Part shown: one piece after another, positions 14,220 through 25,227 of the stretch
Layout of the letters: each line of letters begins with the position of its first letter
Numbering within the stretch: position 1 is the stretch's first letter
Origin: Hoplostethus atlanticus
Lineage: Eukaryota; Chordata; Actinopteri; Trachichthyiformes; Trachichthyidae
Direction of reading: 5' to 3'
DNA length: 64,000 bases
Assembly: GCA_034670405.1 (NCBI GenBank)
Contig: JAXDDX010000010.1
Span: 4,758,501-4,822,500, forward strand
Position numbers and translations under genes: made by a program
The notes under the pieces: model-generated
Database searches by the model: none
Told to the model about the DNA's origin: nothing
What the model saw: the letters and a program-made list of their open reading frames with translations, nothing else

Positions 14220-15310
14220 ATGGTGCAAGAGAACAAACAAGGCGATCCATTAGTGAGGATGGGTTATTGGCTGACTTGCCTGTTCTCATGGCGGCCCATT
14301 AAAAGTGGTAATGTCTGCCTGCAGCAGCGCCCGGGGAGAAAGAAGGAGGCCATGGAAGGCATATTTCACATGCATCAGACACTGGAATTAAATAGACCAA
14401 TGTTCCCTAAAAAGACTGAAGTACATCTCTTTCTGATGTGCGTCCCGGGCAGAAATTCATTGATCTTAGAATGTCCCTTGGCAATTATAAAATATTAAAT
14501 CCAAGTCGCACTTTTCGGCTCAGCTTAATTTTTTTTTCTCGCTTTTCACTGCTTTTCCATTTGACCAATTTAGAAAAAAAGTTAGGAATGGATGGCCGCG
14601 GAAAAAAGACGGCACTAATAATAAAGCCTGTGCTCGGTTTCAGACACCCTTTGTTATGTTTCTGTATTGTTTTTTTTTCCGCCGAACATCGCAGATCATT
14701 AAACGGGGATGAAGCCCGGGCAAAGCAGGGAGCGCTTGAAAAGATATCTTATTAGAACATCAGAGCCGTGTCAACCGGGCCTGCAAATGACTGGGATTGA
14801 ACCACACAGGGGACTGAGACTTATATGACATCTTTATTTCTGAAGGTCTGCTAATGCCGGTTTCAGCACTCTGGGGACGCACACATATTTGTCAGCTGCT
14901 TTCCATTAGGTCCGTGGCCCCGGCGCTCGCCTCCCCGGCCCCCTCTGCATCCCTCGGAGATTACAGAAGGGGTCTACGGTTAATTGCCCGAATCATTAAA
15001 TTTAACATAGATCTCAATAAATATACTCAGACAGCTGTTTGACAAGGTACACAGTTCATTAAGTCCCGATGCTTGTTTGTCGTTTCCCTAATTAAGATTT
15101 AGAATCGATCGTTGGGCGCGTAATGTACAGTGCAGCTCGGCTCTCCGCTCAGCTAAAAGGAATGGCATCCGCCTGCTAAAAGCTTTACCATTTAGCACAC
15201 TGGCTGCAATGGGAATTAGACATCCTGTGCTAATTAGGAAGCCCAATTAACTGTGAAATTCAGGCGTTTTTGACAAATAATCTCAGCAGAATTCAGTCAT
15301 CACCATGTAC
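14220..15310. promoter_or_regulatory. Candidate conserved non-coding block C (largest)
   Basis: About 1.1 kb almost free of simple repeats, rich in paired homeodomain and other factor-like words: TAATTA at 15089-15094 and 15231-15236, AATTAACTG near 15246, GATCATTAAAC near 14694, CAGCTGTTTGACA near 15032. The alternation of AT-rich cores with GC-rich spacers is what deeply conserved vertebrate enhancers usually look like. It has no coding frame of note. Conservation was not tested. Confidence 0.4.
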
Positions 15311-15449
15311 ATGAACGTTATCTGTCCTGGATGGAGAGAGGAAGAAAGACTATTGGCTTTGCTTAGGGGTAGTAAAGTATTGTATGTTCCCGGTGCATGT
15401 CAGCTAGCATGCACTATAACCTATTGTCTCCCAACTGAATCATTTTTAT

Positions 15450-15830
15450 ATATATAAGCCTACTTAAACTAATGGCCTAAGTCATATTTTGAGGAAAATG
15501 ATTTTTTTGCCTAAATCATCTCTTCATGATGCTGGCCACCTCTGGTAAAATTACCTACATCCTTATTGAAAAGATCATGCTGTTCCTACCCTGGTAGTAT
15601 AATGGCCTATGTCAAGAGTGTGACTTAGGCAATTAACAAAAACCAACAAATGGCTTAAGTCACATTTTCTTGTGACTTAGGCAATTTTACAAGCTTTACA
15701 AGATGGCGGCTGCTTCCAGAAGAAAGAACAGCAATATATTTGGTTCAGTTCTTTCTGTTTTTGGAAAAACTTTAAAATATGACTTAGGCCATTAGTTTAA
15801 GAAGGTGACGATATATAAGCCTACTTAAAC
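15450..15830. mobile_element. Miniature inverted-repeat element with internal GCCTAAGTCA repeats
   Basis: Perfect 28-bp inverted repeats lie at 15463-15490 and 15774-15801, each containing GGCCTAAGTCATATTTT or its complement. The motif GCCTAAGTCA or a near copy recurs in both orientations inside, near 15499, 15604, 15620, 15653 and 15672. A 20-bp direct repeat, TATAAGCCTACTTAAAC at its core, occurs at 15450-15469 and 15811-15830; the left copy overlaps the inverted repeat by seven bases. There is no coding capacity. The structure fits a non-autonomous DNA transposon, but I do not recognise the family. Confidence 0.7.
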
Positions 15831-16530
15831 CTAGCAACATGATGTCTTACTGTAGATTTAGCCACAATTTAGTAATATATGGGATTTAGTGTAACTGTTC
15901 CTTGAATGTACTAAAACTTTATATGGATAATAGATGAAGCATTTGCCTCTGAAATATGGCAGCGGAGTCTGGGAGAGCAAAAAATCTAATAAACAGACAG
16001 ATTGCTGCTATTTGGGAGGGGAGTGTCGGCAGGCCCGGCTGTGGTTTGGCCCACCAGCACGGTGGAGCAACAATGTGGAGCAACAATGTTGCAGTTGGCC
16101 GCGGTTGAGCAGGGCAGCTGCCCAACGTTTGACCTCTAATCGCTTTTCCTGAAACAAAGAATTGGCATCACCAGAGAAGTTCAATGACTCTGTGTCTCTC
16201 ATTCCCATTGTGATTCATGATCACATGTATTTTTTAGATTGCATGAATTATGTATTTGTTGGACTAATGAACGCCCTGATAGAACTTTGGGAGAGTTGTG
16301 AATAGCCCGATTTGGCCTCTACCGCCCGCGTCAGTGTGCTGATTACATGTCATGGCAGCTCAGAGCGATAGATGTGGTTTGGCTGAAAGGGCCTGCCTAG
16401 GCCTTGCGGAGCGATTATATACACACACGGTAAGGTACAGAGAGCCACAAGATGTAAACATACCTCCTGGGTCGGCCTGTATCACCGCACACCGCAGCTT
16501 TGTTGTGTTTGAGTGTTGGTGCTGGCGTGG

Positions 16531-16586
16531 GTATGTGTGTGTGTGTGTGTGTGTGTCTGTGTGTGTGTGTTTGTGCATGTGTGTGG
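16531..16586 (+). repeat. TG microsatellite
   Basis: TG repeat with CTG and TTG interruptions. Confidence 0.95.
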
Positions 16587-16957
16587 TCCAACTCGTTGAC
16601 AACCGTTAAACAGGTCCCCGCTGTCTTTATTGCCTGTCCAGTCTATCCTAACAGCCTTTTTTTCCGCAACACGTAGAAGCACATTAAGCCGTGCTTACGG
16701 TGGCGCTTTCTGTTCAGTTGGAGTCTTAACAGGAGCCCGCCATTTCACCATGCAACACAATGGCTTTGGGTGTGTGCTGAAGCTGTTTGGATACCAGGCA
16801 GCGCCGGAGGTGTGTTTGCCGGGCGCCGGTGGGCAACTCCTGCAGCTGCCCGCCTCAGGTGCAGGAAGAGTCAAGCAAATTCCTTTCTGCAACATGTATA
16901 ATTATTATGGCAGACAAGGGTGTGGATTTAAACCAAGTCAATATGTAGATAAGCTTT

Positions 16958-16984
16958 ACACACACACACACACACACACACACA
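16958..16984 (+). repeat. CA microsatellite
   Basis: Pure CA dinucleotide array of 27 bases. Confidence 0.95.
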
Positions 16985-17209
16985 GCTGCCTGGGAAGCAA
17001 TGCCGGAGTATGTGGTGTAACGTAGCACCTTGCCAAAATGCCGTGCAGGTAGGAAGCTAGCCGTGTGCAGTAACCTGTTGGGAGGAATGAGGCCTCCAGG
17101 AAAATTAAATTTGTCGAATTGTACTTTCAACATTGGAGAGGCAGTAAATTTCTATGTCCAGTCACTCTACGTTGAGTAATTGAGTATTTATTTTCATTAG
17201 CAGTAGGCC

Positions 17210-17210
<1 letters not shown>

Positions 17211-17265
<55 letters not shown>
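17211..17265 (+). repeat. AGT trinucleotide microsatellite
   Basis: Eighteen uninterrupted AGT units. It is a pure array and therefore probably polymorphic. Confidence 0.95.
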
Positions 17266-17699
17266 TATTTTTATGGCTGAATTGAAATCAGATCAAAATG
17301 CCTAGTATGGTATAAAGTTTTCCAGTAAAGGAAACATTTATTTCTGAGTAGTCTTGAAAACAGAAGGCAGCCTAGATTCTCCTCGCCCTGGCAGCTTGTT
17401 GAATGAGGATCCACGACACTGGGGGTCACAAATGTTCACAGACCCACTCTTCAAAAAAAAAAAAAAGAAAAACTGTTGGTTCCTCTTTCGGGGCCATCTA
17501 TATAAAACATGAAGCTCTACTCTTTCCCCAGAAGAGCCTGGATTTTAATCAGACCTGCTCTTCAGACAGCCGCTCTCCTGCCTCTCACACTTAGCAGGCG
17601 TCACATCAGGTGCATGGGGACCGGTGACGGCGGCGCTGGAACTGAGCCTGTGATGGCTAAATGATGTCAAAAACGGCCCCATTTATGTCAATTTGAGAT

Positions 17700-18160
17700 C
17701 AAGCACCAATTCGGAGTGGGAACCTCCACAGTAAATGTGCTCTCTAATCTCTTCCATCTGCATATCTAGCCCCTCGGTGCGTTCCGTTTCTTGTCAGAGA
17801 AATGTGTCACCGCTCGTACGAGGATTTATGGGAAGACTGACAGTCTGCGGAGCGGCGGGATCCGTCGTTGCGCCTTTTTGGTCTCCCGTCTCATTCTCCA
17901 GTCAGTGCAGGGACGCTATATTATTCAGTGCAATGTAATTTTGCTAGCCTACTTCTTTTCCCTAATTAGGCCATTTGCAGGATGCGTTCCCCTCAGTGTG
18001 GTCATTTATGTTCGATACCACTCCGAACTGATAGGCTTTTGTTAACTGGTTGTTCCTATTTGGAACGTTTCACAAAGACATCAAAGGGCGGACCACAAGC
18101 CTCATTTGGCAACTTCTCCCAGCTATCCATCGGCTGCAAAACACCCCGGTGCCTTGATTA
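17700..18160. promoter_or_regulatory. Candidate conserved non-coding block D
   Basis: A repeat-free segment with a palindromic CCTAATTAGG (17961-17970) and a TCF/LEF-like ATCAAAG (18080-18086) followed by GGCGG. The motif mix suggests a Wnt-responsive or homeodomain-bound enhancer, but this is inference from short motifs. Confidence 0.3.
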
Positions 18161-20249
18161 TTAACTCAGTCACCACCCTCTCGTTCAACTTGAATTAAAA
18201 ATTAAAAACTAGCAGAAATGACAGTGCCACACCATCGAAAGTAAAGTGTGCAAAACCAACAAGGGCTCATTAGCAAGTAGTTCTGAAGACAAGCATTCTG
18301 ACTTGAGACTCATTACACTTCTCCCATTTTACTTTAATTGGGTTCATTTTATATATGAAACGCCTTGAATATTTAATGGTGAAAAAGTTCTACTTCTGAT
18401 ACTTTATGAATAGCCAAAGATACTTGGCCCGCGCTAATTGTCCAGGTTATCAGGCAAGATGTTAGTGGTTTCTCAGTTACTCTTGGTCTCCGTAGAAAAT
18501 ACCCAAGTTGAAAGGCATCGAAGACTTCACTTTGCAGACTGTTGATTGAGTCTTCAGACAAACAGAGCTGCTTCATGAATCACTACAACAATAAAGTCAT
18601 CATCTGGAGCATTTATGATATTAGCTGCTGTTGTACAATTCTGATTGCAGACACCGGAGCTTTCTATTCATATGATAACCAATGATAATCAATATGTGAA
18701 CGAAACCTCACCTCACAGTCTGAAACGGTGTTTCCAAGTCAAGCTATAAAGATGTAGCTAATAAAGCCTTTGTTGCATTTAGCACGTTATTCAGCGAGCC
18801 AGGCTTAGAGCATTAAACAGATTAAAAAACATTGTTATGTTTTCTTCCTCTGGTTGCCTTCACACAATCTTTTGTTTCTCTCAGGTTGAAAAGAGAGAGG
18901 GGGAAAAAAGCCAGGATTGTGTTTCCAGGCAGGAAAGTTTGAAGTTCTTTGTTTGGAAGGAAGGTTCCGGGTGCTGCACACTGTTTAGCTTGGTGACCCT
19001 GTGACTGTCTTCTGAGGAATTGTATGAGCAGCCCTGCAGAATAGTGCTCCAGGGTCAGCTTTCATCTTAGCAGTAACCTGTGGACTTTGAAACTCAAGGC
19101 GATGGAATTGCAGCTTTGTCAGTACACTACTAATTAGAAAATTCCTGACCTCGAGCAAGATGTTTTAATTATGTGTTGTGTCAACGAGTTTGCAGATTTA
19201 ATCCACCGTTGATACACACTCAAGTGTGCAAACTGTGTCGCACATCGTAGTAGATCAAGTGGAATGGTGAAAGGGCTTTTCCCCCCATCTTTCTCTGCCC
19301 CATATAACCTTGCGCCTTTCCTGCGCCATGTTTGTTAAGAGCCATCACATGCTTAAGTAGCCAAATTAGACGGGGAGTTAATGTGTTAGCTCGTGAAAAA
19401 GCTGGTCTGATTTGCCTGGGTTTGTGGGAGGCTGAACAATGTGACAGCATTGTGCTGGGTGTGAGCTCTCTGTTGCAGTGAGTCAGTGTGAGGGAAGGCA
19501 GGAAGGGGTTAAACAGAAATTGAGCGGGGATGCTGGGGGCAGCAGTGCTGCAGAACATAGCAGTGTTCGTGCGAAGGCAAGTCATTTCCCGAAACACTGC
19601 AGACACATGGCCTGCGGCGCTCTAAAACCTTTGGAGACCAAAATGGCTTGCAGGAGTTAGAAGTAATAAGGTGTTTTTTTGCCTTCTTTCTCCTTGACTG
19701 AAATTCTGCACGGTTGCTATGCATTGCCATGGAGCTGTGTAGCTGTTTTTATGGTTTATGTGGGTATTAAGATGCTCTGCAACTGGCCATTTTTGAGATT
19801 TGTTGTTCTTTAGTTGTGAACCAAATGGAAGTTGTTTGTTTTGAAAGTAATTCCCTCATTTTTTTTACCGTGATCAGAATGCTAGACCTCACTCTCTTCC
19901 CTTTGTATTTGTTTCCCTATTTTTTCAGTTTTCCTTTTTGTTCTTCATAAAATGACAAATTAAAAAAGCACATATGAGATGAACTTATCCAGATATACCC
20001 TATGTGGTTCAACATGCTCCTTTTTAAAAAAAAAACAACCAACATGACAATGGCAGCCTATTGTTTAGGCTTTTGCCACAAGAAAAGGAACCTGTGACAC
20101 GAACAAAGGCCGTCTGTGTCGGTGCCTGAACATAAAGCTGTGGTATTAGTCCATCCTGACCCCTCTGATTATCGGTGGACTGAACCGAAACCCTTTTCAT
20201 CCTCTGCCCTGGTTCTGTTAATCTTGGCTGCCTCGTCTGCTTCAAAGAG
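18161..20249. other. Non-coding DNA of the presumed taf4 intron
   Basis: AT-rich sequence with no exon, no microsatellite over 20 bases and no recognised mobile element. Confidence 0.4.
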
Positions 20250-20660
20250 GGGCTCCGGCATATAATCTGCGTATGTACATCTGTGAATTATTATTCTAAT
20301 TCCTTATACGTTTATTAGAGCTGAATAAACTCCACATCAAATACATCACTCGGGCGATGTCAGAAAGCCCGGGGCAAATCAGCCGACATCTGTTAACTCT
20401 TTCAAAATGGCCTCATCCAGCATGTCTGTGGGCGTAGAGGAGCGAGAAAAAGGAGAAGCGAGAGGGAGAGTGAAGGAGGGAAAGAGTCTCTGTTGCTGAT
20501 TAATGGCGGCCGTAGGAGAGACGTTTCAGGCCGAGCGTGGAGAAGGAGCGGGGCTGCACTCCCACGGCTGGGCTCCACACTGTAAACACTGTGAAGGGAC
20601 GAGGCAGCGTTCCCCGGCTGAAATGCGGCGTGGAAGAGAACATGTGGGAAAGCTTTGGTT
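20250..20660. promoter_or_regulatory. Candidate conserved non-coding block E
   Basis: GAATTATTATTCTAATTCC, TTTATTAGAGCTGAATAAAC and GGGGCAAATCAGCCGACATC are unique, balanced stretches typical of constrained non-coding DNA. It runs directly into the CAGT-type repeat at 20671. Texture only. Confidence 0.25.
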
Positions 20661-20670
20661 CCTGGCACAT

Positions 20671-20830
20671 AGTCAGTCAGGCAGGCAGGCAGGCAGTCAG
20701 TCAGTCAGGCCTTCAGTCAGTAAATTAGTCAGTGAGTCAGTCAGGCCTTCAGTCAGTCAGTCAAACAAACAGCCAGTCAGTCACTCCTTCAGTCCATCAG
20801 TCTGTGTGCCAGTTGGTCGCTCAGTCAGCC
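20671..20830 (+). repeat. Imperfect CAGT/CAGG tandem array
   Basis: About 160 bases of TCAGTCAG and GGCAGGCAGG units with interruptions such as GGCCTTCAGTCAG and AAACAAACAGC. It is a simple tetranucleotide repeat with internal variants. Confidence 0.9.
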
Positions 20831-21577
20831 ACTCGTGATGGGAGGGCCTTCTCACGTGTCTCAGAGAAGGAGGCAGTATCAGGCATTTGAAAAGGACCAA
20901 AGAACTTACCTCCTCCTAACTACCCTCTGATCTCAACAATGGCTCACCCCTCCTGGCAGAACCTTTATTTGAATCTTAGATGGGACAGCTTTTTTTTGCC
21001 CACTGAAGTGGACCTCCAAATTATGGTTGGCCACCTGCCAGTGTAATAGTCTTCACAGCCAAAAATCACCAGCCTTTCACTGGTGGCTGGTATTAACTTC
21101 CCACTCTAGCTTTAACTCTAGCTACCACTTTCTCTTCACTTCTTTGTTTAGCATGTCAAGAGTCTGTCTTGATTGTGCTATATGTGTCCACTTCGCCTGG
21201 AGCGCAGACGTCAGAATTTAATGGGATTTTTCAGCATCAGGGTCATAACAACAATACGGGTAATGTTGCATCATGGACAGCTTAACTATTTCTCAACCAA
21301 CAAGGGATGCTGAGCAACGTCAGAGAGTACGAGCTACCTCAGTATGTTCGCTGGTGTGTGTTCTCTCTCCACGCCGCCCCTGTCTGCAACTCCTGTGAGC
21401 AGCCTAGTGCTGAGACAGCAGGTTGGTCTGTGCAGGGCCAAGCGGCTCTGTGTGCCTGGCAAAGTGGGCCATTAACCCGCCGCCCTAAGGTGTGACCTGG
21501 GCCAAATCCAATATTGGCTCCGGCATCAAGGCACCGGTGCCACTCAGGGTTCAAAGCCATGGATCAGCAAGAAAGAG

Positions 21578-21596
21578 CCCCCCCCCCCCCCCCCCC
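21578..21596 (+). repeat. 19-C homopolymer
   Basis: Uninterrupted C19, the longest homopolymer seen in the window. Confidence 0.95.
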
Positions 21597-22254
21597 ACCA
21601 AACAATAAAGTAGTGAATGTAAATTCCTCAAGACACCTACAAGCATCGCTGCTGCCACCACGTAATTAGAGGCAGCGAGTCAAAAGCAGAAAGAGGGAGA
21701 GAGAGGGAGAGAGGCAGAAAATATACATTATTAATCAAAGTAAATTTAGCAAAATGGGGATTCATTTCGGTCCTCTCAAGGTTGAGGGAACGCTGTTGAT
21801 TATTGGAGGGCTGAGAACATGAAAGAGTGACCTGCTGACTTTGTCTTTACGTGGAATGTGCTGAGCCGAGGGAAGCATTGAATACAATAATAGACAGGAT
21901 ATTTTATGAACTCAGTAGACTATAGCAGCCACGTCTTGCTGCATCATTCACATGGAATGGGCTACAGCGCCGTCTCATATGTGTCTTGACACTAATCTAA
22001 GACGTTCAGTGCACATTTACTGTGGAATATAGCTGCAGAGTTGAATTGTTGAATGTGTGTATCTACCAAAGAAGACTCTCAGTGTGCTGTTGCTTTCTTG
22101 ACAGATCATAACGGCATTGCTCTAGACCTTACAGAGAGAACTAGAGACTATAGATGTCCATTGGTCACCTCTTTTTTTAGATAGCTACACTAGACTGCTG
22201 GTTGTGGCAGCACTGTCGGGAAAACACAGCAGCACATCCTTTTTTCATGGTAAA

Positions 22255-22302
22255 GGAGTTCAGCAGGGATCCATTTTGGATCCACTTCTTTTCTCTCACT
22301 TA
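22255..22302 (+). pseudogene. LINE reverse-transcriptase fragment
   Basis: Translation of frame 22255-22302 gives GVQQGSILDPLLFSHL. It matches the RT motif GVPQGSVLGPLLFSLY found in non-LTR retrotransposons, with Pro to Gln, Gly to Asp and Tyr to Leu changes. An in-frame TAA follows shortly after. No other RT motif is recognisable nearby, so it is a decayed remnant of a few hundred bases at most, and its clade is unassigned. Confidence 0.6.
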
Positions 22303-22392
22303 ACTCTTATCTCATAAATAATATTTTGTGTGGCTCAATATTCTAGTCTTTTAGTCCACTGCCACCTCCAAGACTCCTGCACACATCTGCAT

Positions 22393-22465
22393 CATAATAA
22401 TAATGATAATAACCTTCATTTTTAAGAGCGCCTTTCAAGGTACCCAAGGCACGTAACAATAGAAG
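22393..22465 (+). repeat. Interspersed repeat fragment (AATAAT head, GCGCCTTTCAAGG)
   Basis: The (AATAAT)-like start, then CTTCATTTTTAAGAGCGCC and TTTCAAGGTACCCAAGGC, resembles a repeat common in fishes and other animals with the form TTTATATAGCGCCTTTCAA. It is a short end fragment. Confidence 0.5.
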
Positions 22466-22616
22466 AGAGAAGAACTAGATAAGGTGAAGAAACCTGACCC
22501 GCAACCTGGTGTAGACATCTGTGTATAGGGAACCATAGTGGGTGGAACAGTGTAATCATGTTGGGTTGAAGACCAGAGCCAGTGTTGAAAGCCTCATCAC
22601 AGAATAGCCTCTAAAG

Positions 22617-22664
22617 CCTCCTCTCCTCTCCTCTCCTCTCCTCTCCTCTCCTCTCCTCTCCTCA
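22617..22664 (+). repeat. CTCCT pentanucleotide microsatellite
   Basis: About nine pure units of CTCCT, followed by further CT-rich sequence (22676-22700). Confidence 0.95.
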
Positions 22665-24069
22665 GGTTCTATCCATCTCTCTCTCTTTTTCTCTCTGTCC
22701 CCTGCGCCAAACAAGTCAAATGTCTGAAGAGATGTATCGAAGTATCCCTGCGCGTTCTGTACGATGGATATGTCATATGACATAATGCCTCCGAGCAGCC
22801 ATCACAGATAAAATGACAGATGCTGTTTTTTGCCTCATGGATCTTTCTTGGCAAAGCCGATTTTGAGACTTTTATTTTTGCTCCCTCCTCTGTCTCTCTC
22901 TCTCTCTGCTCGGCTCTCCTGCTTTTTGCTCTCCCTCTCCCTCTTTCTTTTCTTCCACCCTGACCTTACAAATCCTGCCATTTTGTTTTTCATTGAATTT
23001 CAGACACAATTACTGTGTAATTGCTGGCGACAGGGAAAGCGTGGTCGTCGATGTCTCGCTTTCCTTTTAACTGACACTCAGCCATCTGCTTTGTTTGGCG
23101 GTGGTGTTTACCCTTCCTGCCCCCCCCTCACTCCCCCACAACATTATTGTCGACGTGTACTAGTGAGAGGCATCGGTCTCCATAGATACCGACAACAACA
23201 TGCTGGTGTTTGGGTTGCTGGCATCCTTTACATGGAGGGCATATAAAGACACAGGGAAGAGAGAGAGGCAGCGTTAAGTGAAATCAGCTTGGCTCCCTGG
23301 CAGAAGGCTGACCTTTCTCCCTGTATTTGGATCACTTACCCAGGCTGCCCCTGTCCCTGAAGGGAATGAGGCATTCTGGGTGCTGCAGCAGTCTAGGGGG
23401 GCAGCGATGTCCAGGCCTACCGCTCGTCTCCCTGCCTCCCCACCACCGCCGACGCGGCCATGGCACCACTTCAGCACCGACTGCCGGCGGCGACCTCGGC
23501 CCATCCGTCCAGGTGGATGGATGGCTTTGATTGGTGAAGTCTGGGGCACTGGGCGCTGGGCTGGCATGTGAGTGGCAGTAATTGGCATGGCAGCGGGCAG
23601 GCCCATCTTTCACATGTGGTCAGCTGTGATTGGCCTGATTAGGCTAGAGTCCCCCCCCACCCCCAAGTGAGGACCCAGCACGCCCCAGGGTGCCAACGAG
23701 GCGGCTGTACCCATGTGCACCTCGACCCAGGGCCCTCCCAGCCTGTCAACATCACTGACCAGAGTTAGTCGATGTGGAGAGGACGGTTGGCAGGAACAGC
23801 GGCCTGGCCACCCTCACTCAGCGTCCCGGGGTTGGGGAGTGTGTTGAGGGAAATTTGAAACAAGGTTCTGTCATACAGTGTACACAAAGCCAATAATACG
23901 AAGGGGGGGCGGGTGCTGGAGGGACTTGGTCCTTGTAAATTCATACCCGTCATATGTTTGCAATTAGGGCATGTCTGTACTGTGTGTTTACAGAGTGGTG
24001 CAATCAATGTAATTGTGAGAGGGTGTTCCTGACTGAGACGTCTGTCTTTTTTCTCTCTGTCTGGGTTCA

Positions 24070-24310
24070 AGTGGGCATTCGCTGGATTTGTTTCCCGGTG
24101 TTTCTCATTTCCAAATGTAAATGCATTTCTTGATTTATATCAGCCTCTGTATACACTCATTTTTTATCTCTCTCATTTTTCCTGGATCGAATACAAACAA
24201 CAAGGGCTCCATTTCAGAACGGAACGTCAGCTCAGATCTGTGTCAGCGGCGCTGTTTATTTAAGGAGAAAATCTGTTCATATCCAGGGCGATATAAAGAG
24301 CCATAAAACA
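24070..24310. promoter_or_regulatory. Candidate conserved non-coding block F
   Basis: Balanced unique sequence with AAATGTAAATGCATTTC (an octamer-like, near-palindromic word at 24113-24129) and GGGCGATATAAAGAGCC. It lies about 0.9 kb before the taf4 terminal exon. Texture only. Confidence 0.25.
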
Positions 24311-24760
24311 CACTTAAACATAAGTGATGGTTTCCCTTATCGTCGGAGCATGGTGGCATTGTTTTCCTCAGCCTCATGCTCAGCTAGTTTAGGTGCTATA
24401 AAAGAATTGTTTGTACACTTGACTGCTCCTGAAAATCTGGATATTATTAGTAAATCTGTTTGATCTGGTTTTGTCACGCTCCTCAAGAGGGCTTCTTCTG
24501 CTCAAGTGGAGGTGTGTACATTCTTTACTATCGGTACTATTCATGTGTTTGCCGTGCAGCTAAGATTGCTTTATTTTAGTGGACTGCTTTCTTCTCATCA
24601 CTGTTGTGTTTCACCATGGATTGGGACACAGAGACATAGGTATAAGATTCTGCAGCTCATTGGTGTAGTTTGCAGTAGTGGCCACTGATGTAAGATCAGC
24701 CACCTTTGGCAGCAGCCAGCACACAGCTGGAATATATCCTCCTGTCAACAGGTTATTTGC

Positions 24761-25170
24761 AAGGTTCCTACACAGGTCTGGAAAAGTATGGTTAATGAGT
24801 TTGATCGTTTCCATGTCTGGAAAAGTTTTGGAATTGGACAAAAAGTCTGGAAAAGGATGAAAAAAACTGTTTCCTCGGTACACCAATACACGTGACTACA
24901 CATGTTATGTAGTTGCACAGCCACTGCCATTTCTGTCTTTCAACACTGGCTCTGATTACACTGTTTCACCTACTATGGTTCCCTATACACCAGATGTGCC
25001 AGATGACCTACCTGACACCAGCTGAACTGGGTATAGGTTGAATCACTACTGTGTTGAACCGATCAGCAAGAGAGAGTAGCAAAACGGACATTTATTTATA
25101 TGAAAATGTTTAGTACTTTAAGGTCTGGAAAACTAAGGGATTTTAAAATGGAAAATGTGTAGGAATCCTG
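24761..25170. mobile_element. Decayed DNA-transposon-like element next to taf4 exon
   Basis: AAGGTTCCTACACAGGTCTGG (24761-24781) and, about 0.4 kb on, GGAAAATGTGTAGGAATCCTG (25150-25170) form imperfect inverted ends (core GGTTCCTACACA against GGATTCCTACACA). The repeated GTCTGGAAAAG phrases (24776, 24813, 24845) and GGTCTGGAAAACTAAGG (25122) are typical of a common fish repeat. The right end lies 57 bases before the taf4 terminal-exon acceptor. No target duplication is seen. Confidence 0.55.
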
Positions 25171-25227
25171 TATTCATCTCCCCTTCCTCACCTATTGACC
25201 CCCTCCCTTACACTCCTGTGTCTCCAG

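Larger units (their letters stand above)
15831..17699. other. Non-coding DNA with microsatellites
   Basis: Contains TG (16531-16586), CA (16958-16984) and AGT (17211-17265) microsatellites. The sequence between them has no recognised exon. Confidence 0.5.
20831..24069. other. Non-coding DNA with simple repeats and relics
   Basis: Includes a run of 19 C (21578-21596), a (CTCCT)n array (22617-22664), the LINE remnant (22255-22302), a repeat end (22393-22465) and GC-rich stretches near 23350-23550. No exon is recognised. Confidence 0.5.

Noticed and set aside
20671..20830. Regularly repeated units resembling a CRISPR array
   Set aside because: Units are 4-bp simple repeats without spacers, in a vertebrate genome.
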